From NCBI GenBank assembly GCA_018971945.1, contig JAGWZH010000010.1, forward strand, positions 1 through 52,677: DNA of 52,677 nt, written 5' to 3'. This document shows, piece after piece, positions 25,412 to 32,959 of the stretch (the stretch's first letter is position 1; each line of letters starts with the position of its first letter). The notes beneath the pieces were generated by a model. The model saw only the letters and a program-made list of their open reading frames with translations. It searched no databases and had not been told where the DNA came from. The translations under genes and the position numbers were made by a program. Origin of the DNA: Alphaproteobacteria bacterium (lineage in GTDB: Bacteria; Pseudomonadota; Alphaproteobacteria; Caulobacterales; Aquidulcibacteraceae).

Positions 25412-26797
25412 TTAAGCGCCGCGCAGCGCAAGGGGAGCGAACTTCTCCCGCATCGTCACAAGCTCTTCGGCCGCTGTTGGATGAAGCGCGCAGGTCGCGT
25501 CCCACTGCGGCTTGGTCAAACCCGCCTGCACAGCAATCGCAGCGAGCTGAACCATCTCGGCTGCCTCCGGTCCCGCGACATGCACCCCCACCACGCGCTG
25601 GGTCGCGGCCTCCACCACGAGCTTCATCAACATCCGCTCCTGATTGTCAGGCAAAATATGTTTCATCGGGCGAAACACGGTTTTGTAAATGTCCACGCGG
25701 CCCAAGACGCGGCGCGCCTCCGTCTCGGTCATGCCGACAACCCCTACTTGCGGCCGGGTGAACACAGCGCTCGGAATGTCGCGGTGGTCAAAGGCGGTGG
25801 GCCGATCATTAAATATGGTGTCGGCGAAGGCTTGGCCCTCGCGGATCGCCACCGGGGTCAAATTCACCCTGTCGGTGACGTCGCCGACCGCGAAAATCGA
25901 CGCGATATTGGTCTGGGAGTACGCGTTGACCGCAATCGCGCCGCGCGGGCCCATCGCGACCCCAGCCGCCTCAAGCCCCAGGCCTTGGGTATAGGGTTCG
26001 CGGCCCACCGCCATCATCACAAGATCGGTTTCCAGCCGCATCCCATTGGCGAGCGCGGCCATCTTGCGGCCATTTGCGCGGACGGAGACCTCCTGCAACA
26101 CTGTGCCGGTCACCACGCTGATCCCTGCATTCTTCAAACCCGCATGCACATGGACCCGAACATCGTCGTCAAAGCCATTGAGAACGGTCTCGCCGCGATA
26201 GACGAGGCAGACTTCCGCACCCAGGCCTTGGAAAATGGATGCGAACTCGACCGCGATATAGCCGCCGCCGGCGATCACGACATGCTTGGGCAACTCGGCG
26301 AGACCGAAGGCCTCGTCGGAGGTGATGGTGTGCTCTACGCCCTTGAGATCCTTTGGACGCCAAGGCCGTCCGCCCGTCGCCACAAGGATGCGCCTCGCGG
26401 TGACGCTGCGCCCATCTTTAACAAGCCGGACCGTGTTAGAGCCCAAAAGCTCCGCCCGATCGTGGATCACCTCCACGCCCGCGTTGTTGAGATTGCGTAG
26501 ATAAATCCCCGAGAGGCGGTCGACTTCGCGGGCGACATTCTCCCGCAAGACCGCCCAATCAAAGCGCGCCCACTCCACAGTCCAGCCATAGCCCTTGGCG
26601 TCTTCGAACGCCTTGGCGTATTCAGAACCATAAACGAGCAGTTTTTTCGGCACGCAGCCGCGGACGACGCAGGTTCCGCCTATGCGAAACTCCTCCGCGA
26701 CAGCCACTTTCGCTCCCGCCGTCGCCGCCACCCGCGCAGCGCGTACCCCGCCTGAACCCGCGCCGATGACAAAGAGGTCGAAGTCGAAGCTGGCCAT
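25412..26797 (-). CDS. gor: Glutathione-disulfide reductase
   Basis: A 461-residue FAD disulfide oxidoreductase. FAD site GAGSGGVRAAR lies near residue 11. The redox-active disulfide sits in GGTCVVRGCVPKK, the glutathione-reductase form of the motif. An NADPH-binding GGGYIAVEFA follows near 175, and the C-terminal HPTAAEELVTM holds the active-site His-Glu pair. It keeps glutathione reduced with NADPH in the cytosol. The protein has normal length and a complete set of motifs, and stands as a single gene, separated from glmU-rpiA by a terminator. Confidence 0.95.
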   Translation of the reverse strand: MASFDFDLFVIGAGSGGVRAARVAATAGAKVAVAEEFRIGGTCVVRGCVPKKLLVYGSEYAKAFEDAKGYGWTVEWARFDWAVLRENVAREVDRLSGIYLRNLNNAGVEVIHDRAELLGSNTVRLVKDGRSVTARRILVATGGRPWRPKDLKGVEHTITSDEAFGLAELPKHVVIAGGGYIAVEFASIFQGLGAEVCLVYRGETVLNGFDDDVRVHVHAGLKNAGISVVTGTVLQEVSVRANGRKMAALANGMRLETDLVMMAVGREPYTQGLGLEAAGVAMGPRGAIAVNAYSQTNIASIFAVGDVTDRVNLTPVAIREGQAFADTIFNDRPTAFDHRDIPSAVFTRPQVGVVGMTETEARRVLGRVDIYKTVFRPMKHILPDNQERMLMKLVVEAATQRVVGVHVAGPEAAEMVQLAAIAVQAGLTKPQWDATCALHPTAAEELVTMREKFAPLALRGA

Positions 26798-26817
26798 GCG
26801 AAAAAGCTTCCTGCTTT

Positions 26818-26841
26818 AAAAAAAGGGGGCGCCAGGCGCCT
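26818..26841 (-). terminator. Intrinsic terminator after rpiA
   Basis: Read on the minus strand, a perfect ggcgcc-t-ggcgcc hairpin (26828-26840) is followed by seven T residues (A-run 26818-26824). It lies about 215 bp after the rpiA stop and about 20 bp before the gor start, on the same strand. It should end the glmU-rpiA transcript and insulate gor. Confidence 0.75.
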
Positions 26842-26922
26842 GCTCTGGGCGAGCAAGTGGAGACAAACGGGTCGAAAGACAACGCATCGATGACAGGTTC
26901 GGGCGCTCGACCCTTTCTCGAT

Positions 26923-26976
26923 CGGCCCATCCTTCGCCTTCGGCCCATCCTTCGCCTTCGGCCCATCCTTCGCCAT
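26923..26976. repeat. 18-bp tandem repeat (3 copies)
   Basis: Three head-to-tail copies of cggcccatccttcgcctt at 26923, 26941 and 26959; the third differs by one base. The array lies in the gap between the gor terminator and the rpiA stop, so it would be in the 3' untranslated part of the glmU-rpiA transcript. Confidence 0.92.
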
Positions 26977-27052
26977 CGGCCGACAGAGGAAGCAAAGGCC
27001 AGGAGAGACGCCGCGACCGGGGCTGGGCGCCCGCCTTGAGGGCCATACCGGC

Positions 27053-27721
27053 TCACACCACAATGGCTTCATGGGCAAGACCAATGAAAAGCCCATGCTC
27101 GACCACGCCGGGCGTGGCGTCGAGCAGCGCCGCCAAGGCGCTCGGCTCTGGGATCAGGGCCGCCTGGCAGTCGAGAATATGGTTTCCGCCATCGGTGATG
27201 AACGGCGCTCCGTCCTTGTAGCGAAGGCTCAGCACATCACGCGCGCAGCCCGCAGCGCGTAAAGCCTCCGCCACCTTGGCTGCGGTCAGCGGCCACGCAA
27301 AGGGGGTCACCTCTACTGGCAACGGGAAGCGGCCCAACCGGGGCGTGCGTTTGCCTGCGTCAGCGATGACGATGAAACGCGCCGCAGCGGCGGCGACGAT
27401 CTTTTCCCGCAGCAACGCGCCGCCGCCGCCTTTGATCAGGTTGAGCGCCGGGTCGATTTCGTCGGCGCCGTCCACCGCGAGGTCAAAGCGGGTCTCAGGA
27501 CCAGGCTCGAGAAGCGGGACGCCGGAAGCACGGGCCAAATCGGCAGTGGCCTCAGAGGTGGCTACCGCTCCGGCGATGCGAAGACCTGCTTTAAGCCGCA
27601 AGCCCAATCCCCTGACGAAATGCGCTGCGGTGGAGCCGGTACCCAAACCCAGCGTCATGCCCGGCTGCACCAACTCAAGCGCCTTGAGCGCCGCCTCGCG
27701 CTTGGCCTCGTCGGCGGTCAT
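27053..27721 (-). CDS. rpiA: Ribose-5-phosphate isomerase A
   Basis: A 222-residue enzyme that interconverts ribose-5-phosphate and ribulose-5-phosphate in the pentose phosphate pathway. The family motifs are all present: GLGTGSTA (phosphate loop, near residue 30), DGADEID with the catalytic Asp, and KGGGGALLREK with the catalytic Glu. The start ATG 27721 overlaps the glmU stop by four bases (ATGA), so the two genes are translationally coupled. Normal length and intact. Confidence 0.96.
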   Translation of the reverse strand: MTADEAKREAALKALELVQPGMTLGLGTGSTAAHFVRGLGLRLKAGLRIAGAVATSEATADLARASGVPLLEPGPETRFDLAVDGADEIDPALNLIKGGGGALLREKIVAAAAARFIVIADAGKRTPRLGRFPLPVEVTPFAWPLTAAKVAEALRAAGCARDVLSLRYKDGAPFITDGGNHILDCQAALIPEPSALAALLDATPGVVEHGLFIGLAHEAIVV

Positions 27722-29076
27722 GGCTTCCCCCTCCCGGCGCGCTCGGCCTTTTTCCGTTCGCGGAACGCTTTCGCCCAGCCCGGAACGGACTTTTGCGGGC
27801 TCCTTGAAACGACCAAAGCATCGGGCTCCACATCTTTGGTGATGACGCTGCCCGCGCCGGTGATCGCTCCGGCGCCGATCCGCACCGGCGCCACAAGGGC
27901 GGTGTCGGAACCGATAAAGGCGTCCTCCCCGATCACAGTGTGGTGCTTGTCAAAGCCGTCATAATTGCACGTGATCGTGCCGCATCCCAAATTCGCTCTC
28001 GCCCCGACCTCAGCGTCGCCAACATAAGTCAGATGACTAGCCTGGGCTTTCTCATGAAACACGGCGTTCTTCACCTCGACAAAATTGCCGATCTTGACGT
28101 GAGCCCGAAGATCCGCCCCAGGCCGCAAGCGCGCAAAAGGCCCAAGCTGCGCCCCCGGCCCCACTGTCGCCCCCTCCAGGTGACAATGCGCTTTAATGTG
28201 AGCGCCCGCCGCGACGCTGACCCCTGGACCGAAAAAGACATGCGGTTCAATCACCACATCCGCCTCAATCGCCGTGTCATAACTGAAATAAACGGTGTTC
28301 GGATCAATCATAGTGACGCCCGCCAGCATCGCCTCCGTCCGCGCCCGGTTTTGGAACACCGCCTCCGCTTGCGACAGCTCCAGCCTCGAATTGACGCCCA
28401 AAACCTCGGTTTCCGGACACCCTACATAGCGTGTAGCGAAACCTGCTGAACGCCCGAGCCCGACAATATCGGTCAAGTAATATTCCTTTTTGGCGTTGTC
28501 GGCGCGCACCATGGACAAAAGCTGCATCAGAAGCTTCGCGTCGGCCAGAAAGACGCCAGAATTACATAAATTGACCGCTTTTTCTTCAGCGTCAGCATCC
28601 CTTTCCTCAACGATGCGGGCGATGCGGCCCTGCTCGTCTTCGATCAATCGCCCGTAGCCCGCGGGGTTCTCCGCGCGAAAGCCCAAAACCACGACGCCGC
28701 CATGGACGGCCCGCACCGCCGCCATCGCCTGCAGCGTCTCGGGGCGGATGAGCGGAGTGTCGCCATAGAGCACCACCACATCGCCCTCGAAGTCCGAAAG
28801 CGCTTCCCTGGCCGCCAAAACCGCATGTCCAGTGCCCAGAGGCTGGGCCTGGACGGCGATCTCCGGCGGACGTTCGGCTCGCTCAAGATGAGCACGAACC
28901 TGGGGGGCATGGGGCCCCACCACCACAATCCTGCGATCGGCGCCAAACGACTGCGCGGCTGCAAGGGTCCAATCAATCATCGCCCGAGCGCCGACCTTGT
29001 GCAAAACTTTCGGCAAGCTGGACCGCATCCGCGTGCCTTGGCCGGCGGCGAGGACAATAACGGCGCAGGCGGGCAT
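27718..29076 (-). CDS. glmU: Bifunctional UDP-GlcNAc pyrophosphorylase / GlcN-1-P acetyltransferase
   Basis: A 452-residue two-domain enzyme making UDP-N-acetylglucosamine for peptidoglycan and lipopolysaccharide. The N-terminal nucleotidyltransferase domain has LAAGQGTRMRSSLPK (residues 6-20) and VLYGDTPLI with the metal-binding Asp. The C-terminal left-handed beta-helix (about 240-430) shows hexapeptide repeats, ending in the acetyltransferase active-site region with NYDGFDKHHT and the conserved His. First gene of glmU-rpiA. The divergent neighbour is gph, about 120 bp away. Confidence 0.97.
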   Translation of the reverse strand: MPACAVIVLAAGQGTRMRSSLPKVLHKVGARAMIDWTLAAAQSFGADRRIVVVGPHAPQVRAHLERAERPPEIAVQAQPLGTGHAVLAAREALSDFEGDVVVLYGDTPLIRPETLQAMAAVRAVHGGVVVLGFRAENPAGYGRLIEDEQGRIARIVEERDADAEEKAVNLCNSGVFLADAKLLMQLLSMVRADNAKKEYYLTDIVGLGRSAGFATRYVGCPETEVLGVNSRLELSQAEAVFQNRARTEAMLAGVTMIDPNTVYFSYDTAIEADVVIEPHVFFGPGVSVAAGAHIKAHCHLEGATVGPGAQLGPFARLRPGADLRAHVKIGNFVEVKNAVFHEKAQASHLTYVGDAEVGARANLGCGTITCNYDGFDKHHTVIGEDAFIGSDTALVAPVRIGAGAITGAGSVITKDVEPDALVVSRSPQKSVPGWAKAFRERKKAERAGRGKP

Positions 29077-29149
29077 GGGACCAACTCCTGTTGCTTGTGC
29101 GTCTACGGGTTGCGGACTAGCTCAGTTCCAGCCACAGCGCAAAGCGCAG

Positions 29150-29183
29150 AGGGCTCAGGGCTCAGGGCTCAGGGCTCAGGGCA
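29150..29183. repeat. 7-bp tandem repeat (4 full copies and a partial)
   Basis: Four copies of agggctc at 29150, 29157, 29164 and 29171, then a partial agggc. The array sits in the divergent gap between glmU and gph, only about 14 bp before the gph start. Changes in copy number would alter the leader just before its ribosome site. Confidence 0.9.
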
Positions 29184-29196
29184 AGGGGATCGCAGG

Positions 29197-29886
29197 ATGC
29201 GGGAGGGAGAGCTTTCAGGCGCCACAGTGGTGTTCGACCTGGACGGCACGCTGGTGGACACAGCGCCCGACTTGTTATGCGCGCTCAACCAAACCCTCGA
29301 TCTTGAGGGGTTGCCGCACGCAAGCCTCGGCCAAATGCGGGCTATTGTGGGTCAAGGGGCGCGGAAAACCATCGAACGCGCAGCGGGACTTTCAGGCGTG
29401 CGCTTCTCCTCCGCCCGGCTTGACCAATTAACGGAAGCCTTTGTCCGCTTCTATCGGGCCGATATCGCAGCCGAAAGCCAGCCCTTTCCAGGCGTGGAGG
29501 AAACGCTCCTGGCGCTGCAGGGCGCTGGCGCAAGGCTTGCGGTATGCACCAATAAGCGAACTGAGCTCTCGGTAGAGCTTTTGCGGGCCCTCGAACTTGA
29601 GGAGCGATTTTCCGCCATCGTCGGGGCGGATGCGGTGCAGAACAGCAAACCACACCCCGAACATTTCCGCGAAACCGTGGCTCGGGCGGGGGGCGTGATC
29701 CGCGATTCGATTATGATCGGGGACTCCGCCCCAGATGTGGCGAGCGCCAAAGGCGCTGGCGCGCCTGCCCTCGCCGTGACGTTCGGCTATACCGAAACAC
29801 CCGTGGAAAAGCTGGGCGCAGACGGTCTCATCGATGATTTCCGCACCGCCCCCAGCCTCATTCTCAGTTTGCTCAGGCGGCGCTGA
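29197..29886 (+). CDS. gph: HAD-family phosphoglycolate phosphatase
   Basis: A 229-residue haloacid-dehalogenase phosphatase that removes phosphate from 2-phosphoglycolate. Motif I is FDLDGTLVDTAPDL, with the nucleophile Asp near 14 and acid Asp near 16. Motif II Thr is in VCTNKR, the motif III Lys in SKPHPEHF, and motif IV is GDSAPDV. The cap domain type is that of Gph. ATG 29197 is chosen because the upstream frame runs through a 7-bp repeat array; a purine-rich caagggga precedes the start by about nine bases. An alternative substrate, as for other HAD phosphatases, cannot be excluded. Confidence 0.92.
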   Translation: MREGELSGATVVFDLDGTLVDTAPDLLCALNQTLDLEGLPHASLGQMRAIVGQGARKTIERAAGLSGVRFSSARLDQLTEAFVRFYRADIAAESQPFPGVEETLLALQGAGARLAVCTNKRTELSVELLRALELEERFSAIVGADAVQNSKPHPEHFRETVARAGGVIRDSIMIGDSAPDVASAKGAGAPALAVTFGYTETPVEKLGADGLIDDFRTAPSLILSLLRRR

Positions 29887-30020
29887 TCACACTCCGCGAG
29901 ATCAATGACCCAGAAGACACGGTTTTTGCGTGCGGCTTTCCAAAACAACGAACTTGCGGCGAGCCAACGCCTCCAGCGCGCGACGCCGACCCATCGCTTG
30001 CGGGACGCGTCGCGCGTTTG

Positions 30021-30239
30021 TCAGGCGAACTCCTCATCCGCTCCGGTCAGTTCCGGACGCCGCTTCGGCATGCCGTTCACCATGTCGCTGCGGACATCGG
30101 TGCGCGCAGAACGCATCGCGGGCGTGAAACCAGCCTCGATAAGCTTCACGTCCACCTTGTAGCCGCGCTCGCGCCAATATTCCTCGATGCGCTGTTTCAG
30201 CCGACGCGCACCATCCTGATTGCAGAAGTCATGATCCAT
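30021..30239 (-). CDS. Small conserved hypothetical protein
   Basis: 72 residues, no membrane segment. It has an amphipathic start (ARRLKQRIEEYWRERGY) and a short motif-like stretch (ARTDVRSDMVNGMPKR). I recall near-identical small proteins in many alphaproteobacteria, always without a function. The isolated position at the edge of the decayed island suggests it marks the end of the conserved backbone. Confidence 0.75.
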   Translation of the reverse strand: MDHDFCNQDGARRLKQRIEEYWRERGYKVDVKLIEAGFTPAMRSARTDVRSDMVNGMPKRRPELTGADEEFA

Positions 30240-30719
30240 GACCTAAGCACCTCCAAAATAGGGCCGCCGGCACCTGCGTCCCTTTGCGTTAACCCCAGCC
30301 ACGTCCCGACGTCGCCTTCCCTGCCCACTGCATTAAACAAGCCATTTCAACTTGCTCTCACCCCGGGTTTGTGAAGCGTTTGTGATCGAGGTTCAAGCGA
30401 AACCTCTCACCGCAAGGTTAGGTTCTCGCTCCAACGTTCCTCTCGCGACACGCGCTTTCCCTCAAAAGGGAAATATTTACCCTTAACGGATGGCTGGACA
30501 AAAACGCACGGGCTCAAAACCCTTCCAACCCGACCTTTCTGGGCGCTCGTATAGCGGATTGGCGGAACCTGGCGAGGTATTTTGTTTCTTATACTCGTTA
30601 CAAAAAGTGAACCCCGCCCGCGCTGCCGCCACGACTGGGGCCTGTCGCGGGGTGCGCTTTGACGCGTTGCGCGCCCAATCGCGGCCAAGCGCGCGCTCAA
30701 ACGCATCCTCACGCGGGGC
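30240..30719. other. Gene-free edge of the decayed island
   Basis: A stretch of about 480 bp with lower G+C than the neighbours. No frame shows a recognised protein; long open frames on the minus strand are Arg/Ser-rich and without motifs. It is taken as the left part of the decayed island that ends at tRNA-Val. Confidence 0.4.
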
Positions 30720-31085
30720 GTCGCCCGGTCCATTCCTTGCCAAAATGTGATCGGCCCGCCCCCTTTGGCGACTGTCGATACAGCCGGTTGCACGCCGCAG
30801 CGACATTTCCCCAAGAAGCCGCTCCCGCTAACGGCGCCGCGCATCGCTTTGCACGCGGCATGGGAAAACCGTTCAGTGCGCATGCTGTGGCGGCAGAAGA
30901 GCTCGTCGCTGAGATGCGCGCCTCGATCCTTGGCGCGCATCTCGGCTTGAAGCCGGATCGCCTTAGCGATCACGCATCCTGTGTTGGCCTTTGGATGAAA
31001 CTGCTGAAGGACGAGAAGCGGGCGTTTCTCGCTGCAGCAGCACAGCCGCAGACCGCAGTCGATTGGGTGCTCGATAAAGCGGGCG
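30720..31085 (+). pseudogene. ArdC-type antirestriction / zincin metallopeptidase remnant
   Basis: One plus-strand frame matches the C-terminal half of ArdC-like zincins. The order is DRPAPFGDCRYSR (family: MPPF-x-F-D), AAHRFARG (family: H-x-x-RL-x-R), AVAAEELVAEM (family: Y-x-x-EELVAE), then DHASCVGLWMKLLKDEKRAFLAAAAQPQ (family: DHA-Y-I-x-x-W-L-x-L-DKRAIF-x-A). The zinc-binding HExxH expected between the first two blocks reads FPQEA, and the N-terminal single-stranded-DNA-binding half is missing. It is thus a dead fragment. ardC genes occur on plasmids and integrative elements, so this is a trace of an old mobile element. Confidence 0.65.
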
Positions 31086-31115
31086 CTCGGGCCGGCTGTG
31101 GATCTCCGCAGGACA

Positions 31116-31259
31116 ATGAAGCCGACGGAGCCACATGCTCGGTTGGAGGAGCTGTTTCCGCTCACTCCGACAGCCGGCGCCACAAGGCTCGCCGACGCCC
31201 TCCCCATGACCGCCCGGCCGGCGGCCGCCCATACCCTTGGCCTTCATGCTCTCAGCTAG
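31116..31259 (+). CDS. Possible 47-residue orphan ORF
   Basis: ATG to TAG, giving 47 residues that start MKPTEPHARLEELF and end GLHALS. An aggac lies just before the start. It follows the ArdC remnant closely and ends 11 bases before the stop of the convergent small ORF. No family is recognised. Listed only because its composition is more protein-like than the surrounding frames. Confidence 0.2.
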   Translation: MKPTEPHARLEELFPLTPTAGATRLADALPMTARPAAAHTLGLHALS

Positions 31260-31270
31260 GTCGAAATAGA

Positions 31271-31510
31271 TCAGGGCCCGTCGCCGAGCTCCAGCGCATT
31301 GACGCCGATGAGCCCCTTGAGGCCTTCGCAGAGAATGGCCCGCTCGGTTATTGGGAAAGGCTGGGGCCGCCAGGCCAAGGCCAGGGCGTAGAGCCCATGC
31401 GTTTCGCTGGCGTCATGGGAGATGAGCGCATCGTCACGATCATGACGGATGAAATCGGCCAAGCTCATAACGGGATGGTCGCAGGCTTCGTCGGGATGGG
31501 GAGAGGACAT
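31271..31510 (-). CDS. Possible small hypothetical protein
   Basis: A 79-residue frame with ordinary protein composition: DEACDHPVMSLADFIRHDRDDAL, then ETHGLYALALAWRPQPF and GLIGVNALELGDGP. No known domain recognised. It sits between the ArdC remnant and the deacylase remnant, in the position of island cargo, and may itself be decayed. The frame continues open upstream to 31747 but that part is Arg-rich and unlikely to be coding. Confidence 0.35.
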   Translation of the reverse strand: MSSPHPDEACDHPVMSLADFIRHDRDDALISHDASETHGLYALALAWRPQPFPITERAILCEGLKGLIGVNALELGDGP

Positions 31511-31921
31511 CGGACGATCATGAAGATGACCATAGCATGAGCGCCAGAGCGCTCGTTCTTCCCGCGGTTCCCGCATGATACCGATTGATTCGGGCACCCC
31601 CGCGCCTTCGCGTGGGCCAGGCTCTCGTCGCTCCGCGCCCGCGCCACGCGGTCGAAAGCGCAACGCGCGCCTCGCGACCCTTCTGGCGTCGATCCTTGGC
31701 GCCTCACCGACCGACCGATGTTGAGCGCGACGCGACCAACAAGACATTATTCGCCAAATCTGTCGCGGAGTTGACGCCGATCAATGTCAGCCTGTTCAGC
31801 GGTAGAACGCCTTCGCACTCTAACAAGCTTCAATGGTAGGACCATCGGGGCCAGAGGCCAGGACCGGACACAAACACGAAGACCGCCCCATTTGCGTGTT
31901 GTTGGCCGAACCCCTTCCCGC

Positions 31922-32666
31922 CTAAGCTTGCGGCTGGCCCCCTCGAACCAGCCTCCCCGGCAAAGCCCCCGTGTGCTCGCCGCCTTCAAAGGAAGCAATC
32001 CCTCGCTTGAACGTGAAATCGTAGCCCAATGCGTCTTGCAACAAGCGTGTTCCACCGGCGGGAAGATCAGCAACGCTCCGAGGCGACCGCAAAGACAAGC
32101 GATCCAGGTCGATAACGTTGAGGTCGGCGAGATAGCCGGGCGCGATCACGCCACGATCAAACCAACCAACGTGGCGCGCCGGCCGTTGTGTTTGCTGGTG
32201 AACGATAAACTCTACCGGCAGCCGCGGCCCCCTCGTCCGTCCCTTCGTCCAATGCGCCAACGCAGTGGTGGGGAAAGTGCCGTCGCAAATAAAATTGCAG
32301 TGCGCGCCGCCATCGGACAAACCGAACAGTGCGTGCGGCGAGGTCATCATCGCACGTACGTCCTCGAGATCGCCGTGCGCGTAATTGTTGAGCGGCAAGT
32401 AGAACATCGTCGCGCCGCCATTTTCGATCAACCGATCATATGCGTGTTCCAGAACGGGTTTGCCAAGCCTTGCAGCTTCTGCGGCGAGAGAGTGGTCTGG
32501 CGTCGGCTCGTAATCCGGCTGCTCGCCAAAGGGAAACAGGCGATTGAAAGCGGATAAGGCGATGCGCGCCAGACCATCGGGTAGATGCACCGGATGCTCT
32601 GCTATCACTCGCTCACGGCGCACCGGCTCATGAAGCGCGACTAAGCGCTGCGACAGTGGAGAACGA
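31922..32666 (-). pseudogene. N-acyl-D-amino-acid deacylase, 5'-truncated
   Basis: The frame ending at 31922 matches the C-terminal half of the amidohydrolase-3 (D-aminoacylase / N-acyl-D-Asp/Glu deacylase) family: PDYEPTPDHSLA, FYLPLNNYAHGDL, ALFGLSDGGAHC (with the metal-binding Asp and His), HWTKGRTRGPRLPVEF, DRGVIAPGYLADLNVIDL, DLPAGG and TGALPGRLVRG. Similarity starts near 32666 (VALHEPVRRERVIAE). The first half of the gene, with the N-terminal HxH metal site, is absent: upstream lie a 13-bp direct repeat and the tRNA-Val. The open frame runs on through the tRNA only by chance. It is a fragment cut off at the island edge. Confidence 0.8.
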
Positions 32667-32667
32667 A

Positions 32668-32693
32668 AGTTTGCAGACTTAGTTTGCAGACTT
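32668..32693. repeat. 13-bp tandem direct repeat beside tRNA-Val
   Basis: Two perfect adjacent copies of agtttgcagactt, at 32668-32680 and 32681-32693. They lie exactly where similarity to the deacylase ends and just before the hairpin that follows tRNA-Val, so they may be a scar of the event that truncated the gene. Confidence 0.85.
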
Positions 32694-32697
32694 CGCT

Positions 32698-32721
32698 CCG
32701 GCCCTTGAAAAACAAGGCCGG
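32698..32721 (-). terminator. Hairpin downstream of tRNA-Val
   Basis: ccggcccttg and caaggccgg pair around an A-rich loop with one mismatch or bulge. On the tRNA strand the hairpin starts four bases after the CCA end. There is no clear T-run behind it, so it is a weak or processing-linked terminator at best. Confidence 0.4.
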
Positions 32722-32724
32722 AAA

Positions 32725-32799
32725 TGGTGGGCGCGACAGGGATTGAACCTGTGACCCCCTGCGTGTGAAGCAGGTGCTCTCCCGCTGAGCTACGCGCCC
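32725..32799 (-). tRNA. tRNA-Val (anticodon CAC)
   Basis: On the minus strand the sequence folds as a full cloverleaf. Acceptor gggcgcg (from 32799) pairs with cgcgccc (to 32729). The D-arm is gctcagcgggagagc. The anticodon stem cctgc/gcagg has the loop ttcacac, giving anticodon CAC, which reads GUG (valine). The T-arm is cacaggttcaatccctg. The discriminator is A and CCA is encoded (32725-32727). The gene faces the decayed island, so its 3' end is on the island side, as expected for an integration target. Confidence 0.96.
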
Positions 32800-32924
32800 G
32801 CACCAAACCATCGTTTAGGGGCGCCGCGGTCGCCCCGTCAAGCGCAGCCAGAAAACCCCGTCCGCTTGTCCGCAGCAGCCCACTGCTTGACGGAGGCCGC
32901 CCTCGGGGCGACAAACCGCTGACT

Positions 32925-32939
32925 TGCGAATAATTCGCA
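32925..32939. promoter_or_regulatory. Fur-like operator (7-1-7 palindrome)
   Basis: tgcgaat-a-attcgca is a perfect inverted repeat of the 7-1-7 form, matching the Fur-box framework TGxxAATnATTxxCA at all fixed positions. It ends about 20 bases before the preferred start of the ferric-iron binding protein gene. It probably binds a Fur-family repressor to shut the operon when iron is ample. An alphaproteobacterial Mur or another metal regulator is possible. Confidence 0.6.
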
Positions 32940-32959
32940 GAAAATGGCGGGTATGGCCG

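Noticed and set aside
30407-31207. 266-codon minus-strand frame in the island
   Set aside because: No motifs; the opposite strand carries the ArdC-like blocks. The frame is rich in Arg, Ser and Cys as expected for noise.
32667-32914. N-terminal extension of the deacylase frame through tRNA-Val
   Set aside because: The frame passes through the tRNA gene and gives a tRNA-shadow peptide (SSAGEHLLHTQGV); similarity to the family begins only at about 32666.
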